64,000 nucleotides of DNA from NCBI RefSeq assembly GCF_019656015.1, contig NZ_BPKW01000003.1, forward strand, positions 27,890 through 91,889, in the 5' to 3' direction. This DNA is from Leuconostoc inhae. GTDB taxonomy: Bacteria > Bacillota > Bacilli > Lactobacillales > Lactobacillaceae. The notes under the pieces were generated by a model that was given only the letters and a program-made list of their open reading frames with translations, was not told the DNA's origin and searched no databases. Below, one piece after another: positions 15,875 through 25,964 of this stretch. The translations under genes and the position numbers were made by a program. The stretch's first letter is position 1. Every line of letters begins with the position of its first letter.

Positions 15875-16783
15875 ATGAAGTTTGCGATGATCGGCCTTGG
15901 TAAGATGGGCTTGAACTTAGTTAAAAACGCTGTTGATAATGGTCATGAAGTTGTAGCATTTGATTTGAATGCTGATTTCGTTAAGGAAGCAACCGACTAT
16001 TCATCATCAGTTGAAAGTGCATCAGACATCGATGATATGTTGTCAAAATTGCCTTCACCTAAGGCTGTTTGGGTAATGGTACCTGCAGGTGTCCCAACAA
16101 ACTCAACAATCGATACTTTGATTGAAAAGATGGACAAGGGCGACATCATTATTGATGGTGGTAACTCTAACTATAAGGACAACTTGGAACAAAACAAGCG
16201 TACAACAGCTGCTGGTATCAAGTTCTTTGATGCTGGAACATCTGGCGGTATGAGTGGTGCCCGTAATGGTGGTAACTTCATGATTGGTGGCGATGATGCC
16301 CAAGCTTGGAAAGTTATCGAACCACTCTTTGAATCAATCGCTGAAGAAGATGGTTACTTGTACACAGGTCGTTTGGGATCAGGTCATTATTTGAAGATGG
16401 TTCATAATGGTATCGAATATGGTATGATGCAAGCAATTGCTGAAGGCTTTGAAGTTTTGGAAGCATCACAATTCGATTACGATTATGAAGCTGTTTCAAA
16501 GTTGTGGAATCATGGTTCAGTTATCCGCTCATGGTTGATGGAATTGGCTGAAGAACAATTTGCTAAGGATCCACATTTGGATGCTATTGCAGGTCGTATG
16601 CATTCATCTGGTGAAGGTCAATGGACTGTTCAAGAATCATTAGATCTTGGCGTACCAGCCCCTGTTATCTACTTGTCACTTGCAATGCGTTACCGTTCAT
16701 TACAAGATGACACATTTACAGGTAAGGTTGTTTCAGCTTTGCGTAACGGCTTTGGCGGTCACGCAATGGATTCAGCTAAATAA
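15875..16783 (+). CDS. gnd: 6-phosphogluconate dehydrogenase (decarboxylating), short form
   Basis: Oxidises 6-phosphogluconate to ribulose-5-phosphate and CO2, the decarboxylating step of heterolactic fermentation. The N-terminal Rossmann motif is IGLGKMGLNLVKN. The substrate segments DGGNSNYKDN, GTSGGMSGARNGG and HYLKMVHNGIEYGMMQ (catalytic Lys) are clear. The length of 302 aa marks the short GntZ/YqeC type rather than the 470-residue type. A typical AAGAGG ribosome site is present. Codon use is biased (many GGT, AAG, TTG and CGT codons), which suggests high expression compared with neighbours. It has its own terminator. Confidence 0.95.
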   Translation: MKFAMIGLGKMGLNLVKNAVDNGHEVVAFDLNADFVKEATDYSSSVESASDIDDMLSKLPSPKAVWVMVPAGVPTNSTIDTLIEKMDKGDIIIDGGNSNYKDNLEQNKRTTAAGIKFFDAGTSGGMSGARNGGNFMIGGDDAQAWKVIEPLFESIAEEDGYLYTGRLGSGHYLKMVHNGIEYGMMQAIAEGFEVLEASQFDYDYEAVSKLWNHGSVIRSWLMELAEEQFAKDPHLDAIAGRMHSSGEGQWTVQESLDLGVPAPVIYLSLAMRYRSLQDDTFTGKVVSALRNGFGGHAMDSAK

Positions 16784-16816
16784 TTAATTAATATAAGTAC
16801 TGTTTAATTGTTGAAC

Positions 16817-16845
16817 AGAAGCTCCCGCTAAGGGAGCTTTTTCTG
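16817..16845 (+). terminator. Terminator after gnd
   Basis: GCTCCC/GGGAGC stem with flanking AA/TT pairs, loop GCTAA, and a short T-run. Outer ACAGAA/TTCTGT can extend the helix. Confidence 0.8.
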
Positions 16846-16893
16846 TCTTGAGTGAATATTGTTTAGCGGTTAGCAAAAAGTTGAGGGAAAATT

Positions 16894-18435
16894 ATGGAAT
16901 ATATGATTGGTGTTGATTTAGGTACAACAGCAACAAAAGCAGTTTTATTTGACGATCAAAATCAAGTTGTTACGACTGTAAGCAAAGCATATCCGTTATA
17001 CCGTGATTTACCAGACATGGCTGAAGAAGACTTAGATGAAATTTTTGATGCGCTAATGGATGCTTTGCATGATATTGTGCGTGACGCTCACTTTAATACG
17101 GATGATGTGGTTGCAGCAGTTTCGTTTTCATCAGCTATGCATTCATTAATAGCCTTTGATGAAGATTGGCAGCCACTGACTCGTGTTATTACATGGGCTG
17201 ATACACGTGCTGTAAAGTATACGGAAAAATTAAAAAAATCTGGTCTTGGTGATCAAATCTATAAAAAAACCGGTACACCGATTCATCCAATGGCACCTTT
17301 ATCAAAGTTATTGTGGTTGCAAGCAGAGCATTCTGATATTTATAATCGTGCGGCACATTACTTAGGCATTAAAGAATATTTGTTCCACCGTTTGTTTGGT
17401 ACAAATAAAATGGATATTTCTTTAGCTTCGGGTACGGGATTATTTAACATTTTCAATCTTGATTGGGATGAACAAGCTTTAGAAGTTACTGGTATAAATA
17501 AAGAGCAATTACCAACACCGGTTGAACCCTATGAATATGAAACCGGGATGGCGACTGAATATACTGTGATTACCGGATTACCAAGTAGTACACCATTTGT
17601 TTATGGTGCAGGTGATGGTCCATTATCTAATTTAGGTGTTAATGCGGTTAAACCTGGTGTTGCAGCAATTACAATTGGGACATCAGGTGCCATTCGTGTG
17701 GTATCAGATCAGCCAGTAATTGATCCAAAGGGGCGGACATTTACTTATGCCTTGGATAAGGATCATTGGGTCATTGGTGGCCCTGTTAACAACGGTGGGG
17801 ATGTCTTTCGATGGGCGCGCGACAATATGTTCGATGCCGAAAAATCAACGGCTGCTTTACTTGGGACAGATGCTTATGATTTAATGACACAAATTGCTTC
17901 GCGTGTTCCTGCGGGTTCTGAAGGTTTGATTTTTCATCCCTATTTAGGTGGAGAACGTGCACCCATTTGGGATGCAAACGCTCGAGGATCATTCTTTGGT
18001 TTAAATCACAGACATACACGAGCTCATATGGTACGTGCTGTTCTGGAAGGCATTACCTTTAATATTTATATGGTTAGTTTAGCGCTAGAAGAAGTTGTGG
18101 GCGAGTTAACATCAATTCAAGCAACTGGTGGCTTTGCGCGTTCACCATTGTGGCGTCAAATGTTTGCTGATATTTTTGAACAACCTGTCACTGTGCCAGA
18201 AGCATTTGAATCAGGCGCACTAGCTGCAGTAATTGTGGCACAAAAAGCCTTAGGAAAAATTGATGACTTGTATGAAATTGAAAAGTATGTTGGCAATTCA
18301 AATACATACCAACCAATGCCAGAAAATTTTGAAGCTTATCGTGAATTAGCACCTATTTTTATTCGGTTATCTCGACAGTTACAAACTGAATATGAGAATA
18401 TTGCCAATTATCAAAGAAAGCATGCAAGTAAATAA
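16894..18435 (+). CDS. gntK: Gluconokinase (FGGY family)
   Basis: Phosphorylates gluconate to 6-phosphogluconate, the substrate of the preceding gnd. The FGGY fold is seen in the N-terminal phosphate motif IGVDLGTTATKAVLFD, the middle ITWADTRA, the C-terminal ATP-side motif GAGDGPLSNLGVN, and ATGGFARSPLWRQMFAD. The 513-residue length is that of GntK/XylB-like kinases of Firmicutes. GAGGG serves as ribosome site. The xylulokinases are close relatives, but location between gnd and gntP makes gluconate the best assignment. Confidence 0.92.
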   Translation: MEYMIGVDLGTTATKAVLFDDQNQVVTTVSKAYPLYRDLPDMAEEDLDEIFDALMDALHDIVRDAHFNTDDVVAAVSFSSAMHSLIAFDEDWQPLTRVITWADTRAVKYTEKLKKSGLGDQIYKKTGTPIHPMAPLSKLLWLQAEHSDIYNRAAHYLGIKEYLFHRLFGTNKMDISLASGTGLFNIFNLDWDEQALEVTGINKEQLPTPVEPYEYETGMATEYTVITGLPSSTPFVYGAGDGPLSNLGVNAVKPGVAAITIGTSGAIRVVSDQPVIDPKGRTFTYALDKDHWVIGGPVNNGGDVFRWARDNMFDAEKSTAALLGTDAYDLMTQIASRVPAGSEGLIFHPYLGGERAPIWDANARGSFFGLNHRHTRAHMVRAVLEGITFNIYMVSLALEEVVGELTSIQATGGFARSPLWRQMFADIFEQPVTVPEAFESGALAAVIVAQKALGKIDDLYEIEKYVGNSNTYQPMPENFEAYRELAPIFIRLSRQLQTEYENIANYQRKHASK

Positions 18436-18542
18436 CATACGACATGATATAAAAGGATTAAAATTAATACATTCAGGCAATGAATTAGTCAGTTAAGTGC
18501 TTAATGGTTAAATTATTGTGGTTAGTATTAAAATAATTATTT

Positions 18543-18584
18543 AGGAGAAAACGCGTTGTTAAGGATACGCGTTATATAAATAAC
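18543..18584 (+). promoter_or_regulatory. Shine-Dalgarno separated from the gntP start by a hairpin
   Basis: AGGAGA is at 18543-18548. A 7-bp hairpin AACGCGT (18550-18556) / ACGCGTT (18567-18573) follows, with TAAGGAT in its 10-base loop. Then come ATATAAATAAC and the ATG at 18585. A TTG at 18556 opens a 7-codon frame ending at 18579. The start has no ribosome site at normal distance. Confidence 0.6.
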
Positions 18585-19967
18585 ATGGAATTTGTCATGT
18601 TGATTGTATCAATTTTAATTTTATTGCTTTTAATAGCTAAATTTAAATTGAATACATTCGTTTCATTAATTATTACAGCTTTTATTTTGGCTTTACTACT
18701 CGGTATGAAGCCTATGGAGATTCCAGATGCTGTATTGGGTGCACAAGGTGTTGGTAATATTTTGGGACCTAATTCTGTTATCTTTATTTTTGGTGGCATG
18801 ATTGGTCGACTAGTTGCTGATGCTGGTGGTTCATATCGTATCGCCAAGACCTTGATTGATTGGTTTGGCGTTAAGCGCTTACAATGGGCGGTATTGATTG
18901 CCTCGTTTATTATTGGTATTTCAATGATTTTCGGCGTTGGTATGGTATTATTAATTCCTATTGTGTTTGCTGTTGCGATTGAATCAGGGGTGCCTTTACT
19001 TTACCTTGGTATCTCAATGACTGCTGCACTATCATCTGCACAAGGATTTTTGCCACCTCAGCCAGCGCCAACGGCTGTTGCTTCAGCATTGGGTGCTAAT
19101 ATTGGCATGATGCTGATTTTTGGATTAGTTGTCTCAGTTATCACAGCTATTGTTGCGGGACCATTATTTACAAAATTGGCACAAAAATATGCACCTGACG
19201 CGTTTCAATTTAAAACTGAAATTGCCGCAGTGGGTCCAGTGAAAGAATATGATTTGAAGACCACACCTAACTTCGGATTATCTGTGCTAACTTCGATCTT
19301 TCCATTAATATTTATGATTATTGCCACCATTTATAAATTGATTTATACAGGTGGTGTGACACCTAAAAATCCAAATTTGATGGATCAAATTATTGAGTTT
19401 GCTGCTAATCCGGCAGTTGCCATGACGATTGCTTTGATTTTCGCAATATTTACAATGGGTATTTGGCAACATAAGTCGATGACCGAGGTAGGCAAATCAC
19501 TCAATGCCGGTATGGCAGCAGTTGCGGGTATTTTGTTAATTGTTGGTGGTGGTGGCGCTTTGCGTGGTGTATTGGTTACGTCAGGTTTGTCAGATAAAAT
19601 TGCATCAACATTCCAGTCAGGTGGCGCAATGAGCCCAATGGCTATTGTCCTGTTTGCGTGGGGCGTTGCAGCCATTTTACGTATTTCAGTTGGTTCAGCT
19701 ACGGTAGCTGGTATGACAGCTGCAGGCATTGTAACGGGTATTTTAGCTGCTAATCCAGGCAATACATTATTACCAGTGTTCGTGGCATTAGCTATTGGTG
19801 CAGGCTCACTTATTGCTTCACATGTTAATGATGCTGGTTTTTGGATTTTTAAAGAATTCTTTGATTTATCAGTTAAACAGACTTTTCAAATTTGGACAGT
19901 ACTTGAGACAATTATCTCAGTGACTGGTCTAATAATCATTTTAATTATGACGGCTATATTTGCATAA
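18585..19967 (+). CDS. gntP: Gluconate permease (GntP family)
   Basis: Proton-coupled gluconate uptake protein with about 12-14 membrane helices in 460 aa. The GntP traits are visible: QGVGNILGPNSVIFIFGGMIGRLV, ALSSAQGFLPPQPAPTAVA (the conserved PPxPxP stretch), GALRGVLVTSGL, and ATVAGMTAAG with ASHVNDAGFWIFKEF near the end. It completes the gnd-gntK-gntP set for gluconate use. A 150-base gap separates it from gntK. Translation initiation appears to use a distant ribosome site across a hairpin. Confidence 0.93.
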   Translation: MEFVMLIVSILILLLLIAKFKLNTFVSLIITAFILALLLGMKPMEIPDAVLGAQGVGNILGPNSVIFIFGGMIGRLVADAGGSYRIAKTLIDWFGVKRLQWAVLIASFIIGISMIFGVGMVLLIPIVFAVAIESGVPLLYLGISMTAALSSAQGFLPPQPAPTAVASALGANIGMMLIFGLVVSVITAIVAGPLFTKLAQKYAPDAFQFKTEIAAVGPVKEYDLKTTPNFGLSVLTSIFPLIFMIIATIYKLIYTGGVTPKNPNLMDQIIEFAANPAVAMTIALIFAIFTMGIWQHKSMTEVGKSLNAGMAAVAGILLIVGGGGALRGVLVTSGLSDKIASTFQSGGAMSPMAIVLFAWGVAAILRISVGSATVAGMTAAGIVTGILAANPGNTLLPVFVALAIGAGSLIASHVNDAGFWIFKEFFDLSVKQTFQIWTVLETIISVTGLIIILIMTAIFA

Positions 19968-19976
19968 TATATTTAA

Positions 19977-20001
19977 AGCAGAATTTCGATTCTGTTTTTT
20001 T
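19977..20001 (+). terminator. Terminator after gntP
   Basis: CAGAAT/ATTCTG stem with a TTCG tetraloop followed by seven T residues. Confidence 0.85.
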
Positions 20002-20002
20002 A

Positions 20003-20037
20003 TTGACAATAAGATTAGAAAATGTTAATATTGTCAA
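20003..20037 (+). promoter_or_regulatory. Promoter and overlapping inverted repeat before the APC permease
   Basis: TTGACA (20003-20008), 17 bases, TAATAT (20026-20031). TTGACAAT (20003-20010) and ATTGTCAA (20030-20037) are perfect 8-bp inverted arms that cover both promoter elements, so a repressor could sit here. Confidence 0.6.
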
Positions 20038-20069
20038 GTAACTTTTGTAACCTTTGGAGGGATAAATAT

Positions 20070-21500
20070 ATGTCGGAATCAAAATCAAAAACTGGGTGGT
20101 TTCATAAAGCGAGTCCATCGAGCTTTGCTAGTAGTGATGCGCACTTACGTAAAACACTAGGGGTTAAAGAAATGTTGGCACTAGGGATTGGTACAATCGT
20201 ATCAACTGCCATCTTCACACTGCCTGGTATTGTAGCTGCTAATCATGCTGGACCGGCGGTTGCAATTTCGTTTGTTATTGCTGCTATTGTATCGGGGCTG
20301 GCCGCCTTTGCTTACTCTGAATTTGCGTCTGCTTTACCATTTGCTGGCTCAGCTTATACCTGGGCAAATGTTGTTTTTGGTGAAGTGTTTGGCTGGATTG
20401 CTGGCTGGGCGCTTTTAGCGGAATATTTTATTGCCGTTGCTTTTGTGGCTTCTGGCTGGTCAGCAAACTTCAAACTATTTCTTGGATCTCATAATCTAGT
20501 CTTACCACCTGCCTTAGCAGGATCATTTGCTGCTGGGCATGGTGGCATGGTTGATATCGCTTCATTATTTGCAGTTTTAGTCGTAGCTGTTTTATTGTGG
20601 CACGGAACAAACACAACAGCGCGCGTTGAAAATGTGTTAGTTGTTGGTAAAGTATTAGTTATTTTGATTTTCATTGGCGTTGGCTTAACGGCCATTCACC
20701 CGGGTAACTACGTACCCTTTATTCCACCTCGTAATGAGAGTACCAATTTTGGTGGTTGGTCAGGTGTGTTTGCTGGCGCCTCACAAATTTTCTTAGCTTA
20801 TATTGGTTTTGATTCTATTGCAGCCAGTTCAGCTGAAGCTAAAGATCCAAAAAAGACGATGCCACGTGGTATTATTGGTTCCTTGATTATTGCGACAATC
20901 CTGTTTGTAACAGTAGCATTGGTCTTAGTTGGTATGTTCCATTATTCAAAATATGCCAATAACGCAGCGCCTGCTGCATGGGCATTGTTGCACTCTGGAC
21001 ATGAATTTACATCTAATTTATTATCAATTGTAGCTTTGCTTGGTATGTTCACCGCAATCATTGGTATGATGCTTGCTGGTTCACGATTATTGTATGCTTT
21101 TGGCCGAGATGGGTTACTACCTGCTTTCTTAGGAAAAGTTAATGATAAAGGTCTTCCTAACAATGCTTTATTAGTATTGTCAATTATTGCTATTTTGATT
21201 GGTTCAGTATTTAGCTTTACCGAGTTAGCTGGACTGATTTCTGCCGGTACTTTGATTGCATTTATAATTGTGTCACTTGGTATTTATGCATTGCGTCCCC
21301 GTGAAGGCAAAGATATTCAAGAACCAGGATTTAAAATGCCGTTTTATCCAGTGATGCCAGCACTGTCAGCGTTAGGATCTGGATTTATTTTTTATGAATT
21401 AGACAATCAAGCAAAATTGTATGCTTTTGGATGGTTTGTTATTGGTTTAATTATTTACGCTGTTTATGGTGTTAGACACAGTAAAATATCGCGCGAATAA
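20070..21500 (+). CDS. APC-family amino-acid permease (CAT/YfnA-like)
   Basis: Cationic-amino-acid-transporter type APC permease of 476 aa, with about 12-14 membrane segments. The signature LRKTLGVKEMLALGIGTIVSTAIFTLPG is visible in parts, followed by AGSAYTWANVVFGEVFGWIAGW, FLAYIGFDSIAASSAEAKDP and GMMLAGSRLLYAFGRDGLLP. The start is the ATG at 20070 because TTGGAGGG lies just before it; an in-frame ATG at 20022 overlaps the -10 element. It precedes a class-III aminotransferase-type epimerase gene by 57 bases, so it may supply a branched-chain or other hydrophobic amino acid to it. The substrate is unproven. Confidence 0.85.
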   Translation: MSESKSKTGWFHKASPSSFASSDAHLRKTLGVKEMLALGIGTIVSTAIFTLPGIVAANHAGPAVAISFVIAAIVSGLAAFAYSEFASALPFAGSAYTWANVVFGEVFGWIAGWALLAEYFIAVAFVASGWSANFKLFLGSHNLVLPPALAGSFAAGHGGMVDIASLFAVLVVAVLLWHGTNTTARVENVLVVGKVLVILIFIGVGLTAIHPGNYVPFIPPRNESTNFGGWSGVFAGASQIFLAYIGFDSIAASSAEAKDPKKTMPRGIIGSLIIATILFVTVALVLVGMFHYSKYANNAAPAAWALLHSGHEFTSNLLSIVALLGMFTAIIGMMLAGSRLLYAFGRDGLLPAFLGKVNDKGLPNNALLVLSIIAILIGSVFSFTELAGLISAGTLIAFIIVSLGIYALRPREGKDIQEPGFKMPFYPVMPALSALGSGFIFYELDNQAKLYAFGWFVIGLIIYAVYGVRHSKISRE

Positions 21501-21506
21501 ACTTCG

Positions 21507-21535
21507 AAAGTCCTGTTAAATCGGGGCTTTTATTG
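21507..21535 (+). terminator. Weak terminator after the APC permease
   Basis: AAAGTCCTG/CGGGGCTTT forms 9 pairs, two of them G-T, with a poor T-run. Read-through into the epimerase gene is likely. Confidence 0.4.
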
Positions 21536-21557
21536 TAAGCAAAAAGAAGGTGACTGT

Positions 21558-22892
21558 ATGTCAAAAAATCAAGATATTTTGAATGAAGAAAAAATACATT
21601 TAGCCGATGCAACTCGGGTTAAATATTTTGATATAGTTATTGATCACGGTCAAGGCGCAGTAATTACTGACGCAAATGGTCGCGACTATATTGATCTTTT
21701 AGCCAGTGCTAGTGCAACTAATATTGGACATTCGCATCCAAAAGTTGTGGCAGCAATTACGGCGCAAGCAAAAAAACTGATTCAGTATACACCGGCGTAT
21801 TTCGCTAATACAACGACAGCTACTTTAGCAAAGCGATTAACTGAGCTGGCACCTGGAAATTTTGATAAACAAGTTGCTTTTGGTAATTCAGGTTCAGATG
21901 CCAATGATGCAATGATTAAATTTGCTCGAGGATATACTGGTCGGCAATATATTGTGAGCTTTACCGGTGCTTATCATGGATCAACCTATGGTGCGTTGTC
22001 TATTTCTGGCGTGAGTTTAAATATGGCACGTCATATTGGACCACTTTTACCAGGAACTGTTAAAGTCCCTTTCCCGGATCAAACACAGAGATTATCTGGA
22101 GAATCGGACAATGATTTTTCCGAACGGTTATTTAAACAATTTAAATTACCGTTTGAAACTTATTTACCAGCAGATGAAGTGGCCCTAGTAATCATTGAAC
22201 CTATTCAAGGTGATGGTGGCATCATTAAGGCACCACAAAAGTATATGTCATTAGTATATGAGTTTACTAGAGAAAATGGGATTGTTTTTGCTGTTGATGA
22301 GGTTAATCAAGGGCTAGGGCGGACAGGAAAAATGTGGTCGATTGATCATTTTGGTATTGCACCGGATATGATGAGTATTGGCAAATCAATTGCAAGCGGG
22401 TTACCATTAAGTGCTGTTATTGGTCGTACTGAGATTATGTCGAGTTTGTCAGCGCCAGCTAATGTCTATACAACCGCGGGAAATCCCGTTACCGCTGCAG
22501 CGGCATTGGCAACGCTAGATGTCATAGATGAAGAACAGCTAGTAACACGTTCTGCAAGATTAGGCCTGTTAGCGCAAGCATTTTTTCAACAAGCAGCACA
22601 ACGCTATGCATTTATTAGTGATGTAAGATTATATGGTTTGAATGGTGGCATTGATATTGTAGACATGGCTGGTATGCCCGATAATGAGGCAACAACAAAG
22701 TTAATTTATCGTATTTTTGAATTAGGCGCAATTATGATTAGCCTGCGTGGCAATACGTTACGTTTTCAACCACCATTAGTGATAACAGAAAAGCAATTAA
22801 CCCATGCATTTAATATTATAGAACAGGCGTTTAGTGAGTTAGCATCTGGTAAGTTAACTTTGCCAAAAACTGACAATCATATTGGTTGGTAA
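21558..22892 (+). CDS. Isoleucine 2-epimerase-like PLP enzyme (class III aminotransferase fold)
   Basis: The 444-residue protein has the class-III fold with FGNSGSDANDAMIKFARGYTGR, the Asp of FAVDEVNQGLGRTGKMW and the PLP lysine in MMSIGKSIASGLPLSAVIG. From memory it resembles the isoleucine 2-epimerase of Lactobacillus buchneri more closely than GABA or ornithine aminotransferases: IDLLASASATNIGH, LIQYTPAYF, a GDGGIIKAP segment, the YGLNGGIDIV region and the final IGW. Such enzymes racemise branched-chain amino acids and yield D-forms. The upstream APC permease may be its partner. A true aminotransferase activity cannot be excluded. Confidence 0.75.
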   Translation: MSKNQDILNEEKIHLADATRVKYFDIVIDHGQGAVITDANGRDYIDLLASASATNIGHSHPKVVAAITAQAKKLIQYTPAYFANTTTATLAKRLTELAPGNFDKQVAFGNSGSDANDAMIKFARGYTGRQYIVSFTGAYHGSTYGALSISGVSLNMARHIGPLLPGTVKVPFPDQTQRLSGESDNDFSERLFKQFKLPFETYLPADEVALVIIEPIQGDGGIIKAPQKYMSLVYEFTRENGIVFAVDEVNQGLGRTGKMWSIDHFGIAPDMMSIGKSIASGLPLSAVIGRTEIMSSLSAPANVYTTAGNPVTAAAALATLDVIDEEQLVTRSARLGLLAQAFFQQAAQRYAFISDVRLYGLNGGIDIVDMAGMPDNEATTKLIYRIFELGAIMISLRGNTLRFQPPLVITEKQLTHAFNIIEQAFSELASGKLTLPKTDNHIGW

Positions 22893-22894
22893 TG

Positions 22895-22903
22895 TGCTAT
22901 AAT
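22895..22903 (+). promoter_or_regulatory. Extended -10 promoter of the alaS T-box
   Basis: TGCTATAAT with no good -35 at normal distance. The predicted start at about 22910 is 6 bases before the T-box base helix. Confidence 0.6.
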
Positions 22904-22909
22904 AATTTA

Positions 22910-23128
22910 TGAAATCTGAATATGCAAAATTTCTAAGACGTCAAGTTAGAAATGTGTTGGTTAATGTGAGACACACGTCACGAATTTTGTGCTCTCAGGT
23001 CATCTTGTAACTGAAAAGTTACCGCGCCTCAGCGTTATGAGATTTAAAGGTAAAGATTAAAGATCATTACAAATTGCGGTGGTACCACGGTCACGCGTCC
23101 GCACTTTGTTATGGTCTTTTTATAGTTA
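22910..23128 (+). promoter_or_regulatory. T-box leader of alaS, specifier GCU (Ala)
   Basis: The T-box TGCGGTGGTACCACGG is at 23075-23090. The terminator form pairs 23059-23079 with the strand that ends in GGTCTTTTT near 23125, enclosing the T-box. Stem I is compact: CTGA (22916-22919) pairs with TCAG (22995-22998) and CAAAATT (22925-22931) with AATTTTG (22983-22989). The 3' side of the internal loop is TGCTC, which contains the codon GCT at 22991-22993. This matches alanine and the gene it controls. A GTGAG apical motif is near 22966-22970. Confidence 0.9.
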
Positions 23129-23147
23129 AATGAAGGAGAAATTAATT

Positions 23148-25829
23148 ATGAAAGAACTCAATTCCTCACAAATACGTCAAATGTTTTTAGACTTTTTTGC
23201 ATCAAAAGGGCATGAAATCGTGCCTTCAAAAAATCTTATTCCAAAAGATGATCCAACCTTATTATGGATTAATTCAGGTGTTGCCACTTTAAAAAAATAT
23301 TTCGATGGCTCAGTTATCCCAGAAAATCCAAGAATTACTAATGCACAAAAGGCTATTCGAACCAATGATATTGAAAATGTTGGTAAAACAGCACGACATC
23401 ATACATTATTTGAAATGATGGGTAATTTCTCAATTGGTGATTATTTTAAAGAAGAAGGGATTCCTTGGGCATGGGAATTATTAACAAGCCCTGATTGGTA
23501 TGGTTTGGATAAAGAATTATTATATGTCACAGTTTATCCCAAAGATACTGAAGCTAAAAAAATCTGGCAAGAAAAAACAGATATTCCAGAGGGGCATATT
23601 TATGAAGTAGAAGATAACTTTTGGGATATTGGTGAGGGACCTTCAGGACCAGATTCGGAAATTTTCTTTGATCGCGGTAAAGATTTTCAGGATTTGCCAG
23701 ACAATGATCCAGAAATGTATCCAGGTGGTGAAAATGAACGATATTTAGAAATTTGGAACATTGTCTTTTCACAATTTAATCATCTGCCAGGTTTAACAGA
23801 TAACGCGCAATATCCAGAATTGCCACATAAGAATATTGATACTGGTATGGGCCTTGAACGTGTAGTTTCTGTTTTCCAAAAAGGGCGCACTAACTTTGAT
23901 ACAGACTTATTTTTACCAATTATTAAAGCAACTGAAGTGATGTCAGACGGCTTTAAATATGATAGCCGTATCAACTCAGAAAGTAATACAAGTTTTAAAG
24001 TTATTGCCGATCATATTCGTGCGGTGACATTTGCAATTGGTGATGGTGCATTACCTTCCAATGAAGGGCGCGGATATGTTATTCGGCGTTTACTACGTCG
24101 CGCAGTTTTGCATGGCCAAAAATTAGGTATAACAGGTGAATTTTTAACACAGTTGGTTCCTGTTGTGGGCAATATCATGCAAAGCTATTATCCGGAAATT
24201 TTGGAAAATACAGCTAAAATTCAAAAAACAATTGCCGCTGAGGAAAAACGTTTTAATGCAACATTAACTGGTGGTTTAGCATTACTAAACCAGGTTATTA
24301 ATCAAGCTAAGGCAGAAAACAAGACACAATTATCCGGAGCTGATGCTTTTAAGTTATCTGATACCTATGGTTTTCCTTTGGAATTAACACAGGAACAGGC
24401 TGCTGATGCTAACTTGACTGTTGATATTCAAGGATTTAATGATGCGCTTCAAGCACAACGTACGCGTGCACGTGCCGCACGCGCAACTGACAAATCAATG
24501 GGTGTCCAAAATGCAGTATTGACGGATTTGAAAGTTGACTCTCAGTATGTTGGGTGGTCAGTTACTGCGGTTGAGGATGCCAAAATTTTGGCTATTATTG
24601 GTCAAGATAAGCAAGGTGTTGATGCCTTATTAAATTCAGCTAGTACAGGCCAAAAGTTACAATTAGTCTTTGATAAGACACCATTCTATGCTGAGATGGG
24701 GGGGCAAGTAGCTGATTACGGTGAGGTGTCAACGACCTCAGGTAAAGTTATTGCCCATGTCGTTGATGTGCAAAATGCGCCAAACGGACAGCATATTCAT
24801 ACAGTTAATGTGTTAGGTGATTTTAGTTTGACTGACACAGTGAATTTGCAAGTAGATCTTGCACGTCACAGTGCAATATCAAGAAATCACACTGCAACTC
24901 ACATGTTGGATCAATCTTTACGAAATATTATTGGCGGTGACATACATCAAGCTGGGTCACTTGTAGAGCCTGAATATTTACGCTTTGATTTTACTAATGA
25001 AGGCCCCGTTTCAGAGAAAAATATAGAAAAAATTGAAACCTTGATGAACCGTGAAATTGCTAATAATTTGCCTGTGTCATGGTTAGAAACTGATATTGAA
25101 TCAGCTAAAAAAATGGGAGCTGTGGCTGTGTTTGGCGAAAAATATGGTACCTTAGTTCGTGTTGTTTCCATTGGTGATTTCAATAAAGAGTTCGATGGTG
25201 GTACACATGCTAAATCTACTGCAGAACTTGGTTTATTTAAAATTGTTTCTGAATCAGGTATTGGTGCAGGTGTTCGTCGTATTGAGGCGGTAACTGGTTT
25301 ACAAGCACTTGCGTTATACAAAGAAGAAGAAACTGCTTTAAAAGCTATCGCAGTGACTGTCAAAGCACAAAAACTAACAGATGCCCCTGTAAAAGTGACC
25401 GATATGCAAGCAGAATTAAAGGCAACACAACGCACGTTAGAGTCACTTGAATCTCAATTAGCTAATGCTGCTGCTACGGAAGTATTTTCTGATGTGAAAA
25501 CAAGTCACAAACACTCATATATCACCGCACAACTACAAGTTTCAGGCATGGATGGTTTGCGACAAGTGGCCGATAATTGGAAAACCAATTATCCATCTGA
25601 TGTTTTGGTATTGGCGGCTACTGTTGATGGTCGAGTTAATCTGATTGTAACCGCATCGCCAAATGCAAATGCCGCAGGTATTAAAGCAGGAGACCTAATT
25701 AAAACCATTGCCCCTCTAGTAGGTGGTGGTGGCGGTGGACGCCCTGATATGGCCCAAGCAGGCGGTAAAAACCCTGCAGGCATTGCTGACGCATTTGCGG
25801 AAGTCGCTAATTATTTAGCTAAAGTGTAA
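23148..25829 (+). CDS. alaS: Alanine--tRNA ligase
   Basis: Charges tRNA-Ala; class II catalytic core, editing domain and C-Ala tail in 893 aa. Visible motifs: [41 protein letters not shown] and [12 protein letters not shown] in the core; HTATH (H581, H585) in the editing domain; [15 protein letters not shown] at the C-terminus. The editing zinc site normally has a third ligand in CGGTH. Here the motif is FDGGTH, with D683 in place of cysteine and H687 kept. The start is the ATG at 23148 after GAAGGAG; an ATG six codons earlier precedes that site. A T-box controls expression. Confidence 0.96.
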   Translation: MKELNSSQIRQMFLDFFASKGHEIVPSKNLIPKDDPTLLWINSGVATLKKYFDGSVIPENPRITNAQKAIRTNDIENVGKTARHHTLFEMMGNFSIGDYFKEEGIPWAWELLTSPDWYGLDKELLYVTVYPKDTEAKKIWQEKTDIPEGHIYEVEDNFWDIGEGPSGPDSEIFFDRGKDFQDLPDNDPEMYPGGENERYLEIWNIVFSQFNHLPGLTDNAQYPELPHKNIDTGMGLERVVSVFQKGRTNFDTDLFLPIIKATEVMSDGFKYDSRINSESNTSFKVIADHIRAVTFAIGDGALPSNEGRGYVIRRLLRRAVLHGQKLGITGEFLTQLVPVVGNIMQSYYPEILENTAKIQKTIAAEEKRFNATLTGGLALLNQVINQAKAENKTQLSGADAFKLSDTYGFPLELTQEQAADANLTVDIQGFNDALQAQRTRARAARATDKSMGVQNAVLTDLKVDSQYVGWSVTAVEDAKILAIIGQDKQGVDALLNSASTGQKLQLVFDKTPFYAEMGGQVADYGEVSTTSGKVIAHVVDVQNAPNGQHIHTVNVLGDFSLTDTVNLQVDLARHSAISRNHTATHMLDQSLRNIIGGDIHQAGSLVEPEYLRFDFTNEGPVSEKNIEKIETLMNREIANNLPVSWLETDIESAKKMGAVAVFGEKYGTLVRVVSIGDFNKEFDGGTHAKSTAELGLFKIVSESGIGAGVRRIEAVTGLQALALYKEEETALKAIAVTVKAQKLTDAPVKVTDMQAELKATQRTLESLESQLANAAATEVFSDVKTSHKHSYITAQLQVSGMDGLRQVADNWKTNYPSDVLVLAATVDGRVNLIVTASPNANAAGIKAGDLIKTIAPLVGGGGGGRPDMAQAGGKNPAGIADAFAEVANYLAKV

Positions 25830-25964
25830 ACAAAAAGTTGGATTCTTTACCTGATTGTTATGTTATGGTTATAATAATTAGGTATAGTGGTGGTATGCAA
25901 CAAATCAAGATTTTCATATGATGATAAGATATCATAAATTTTCAAAAGGAAAGGAGCGTGTACG

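Noticed and set aside
24947..25435. A 162-codon minus-strand frame inside alaS
   Set aside because: Shadow frame opposite a conserved gene, with no recognisable domain.
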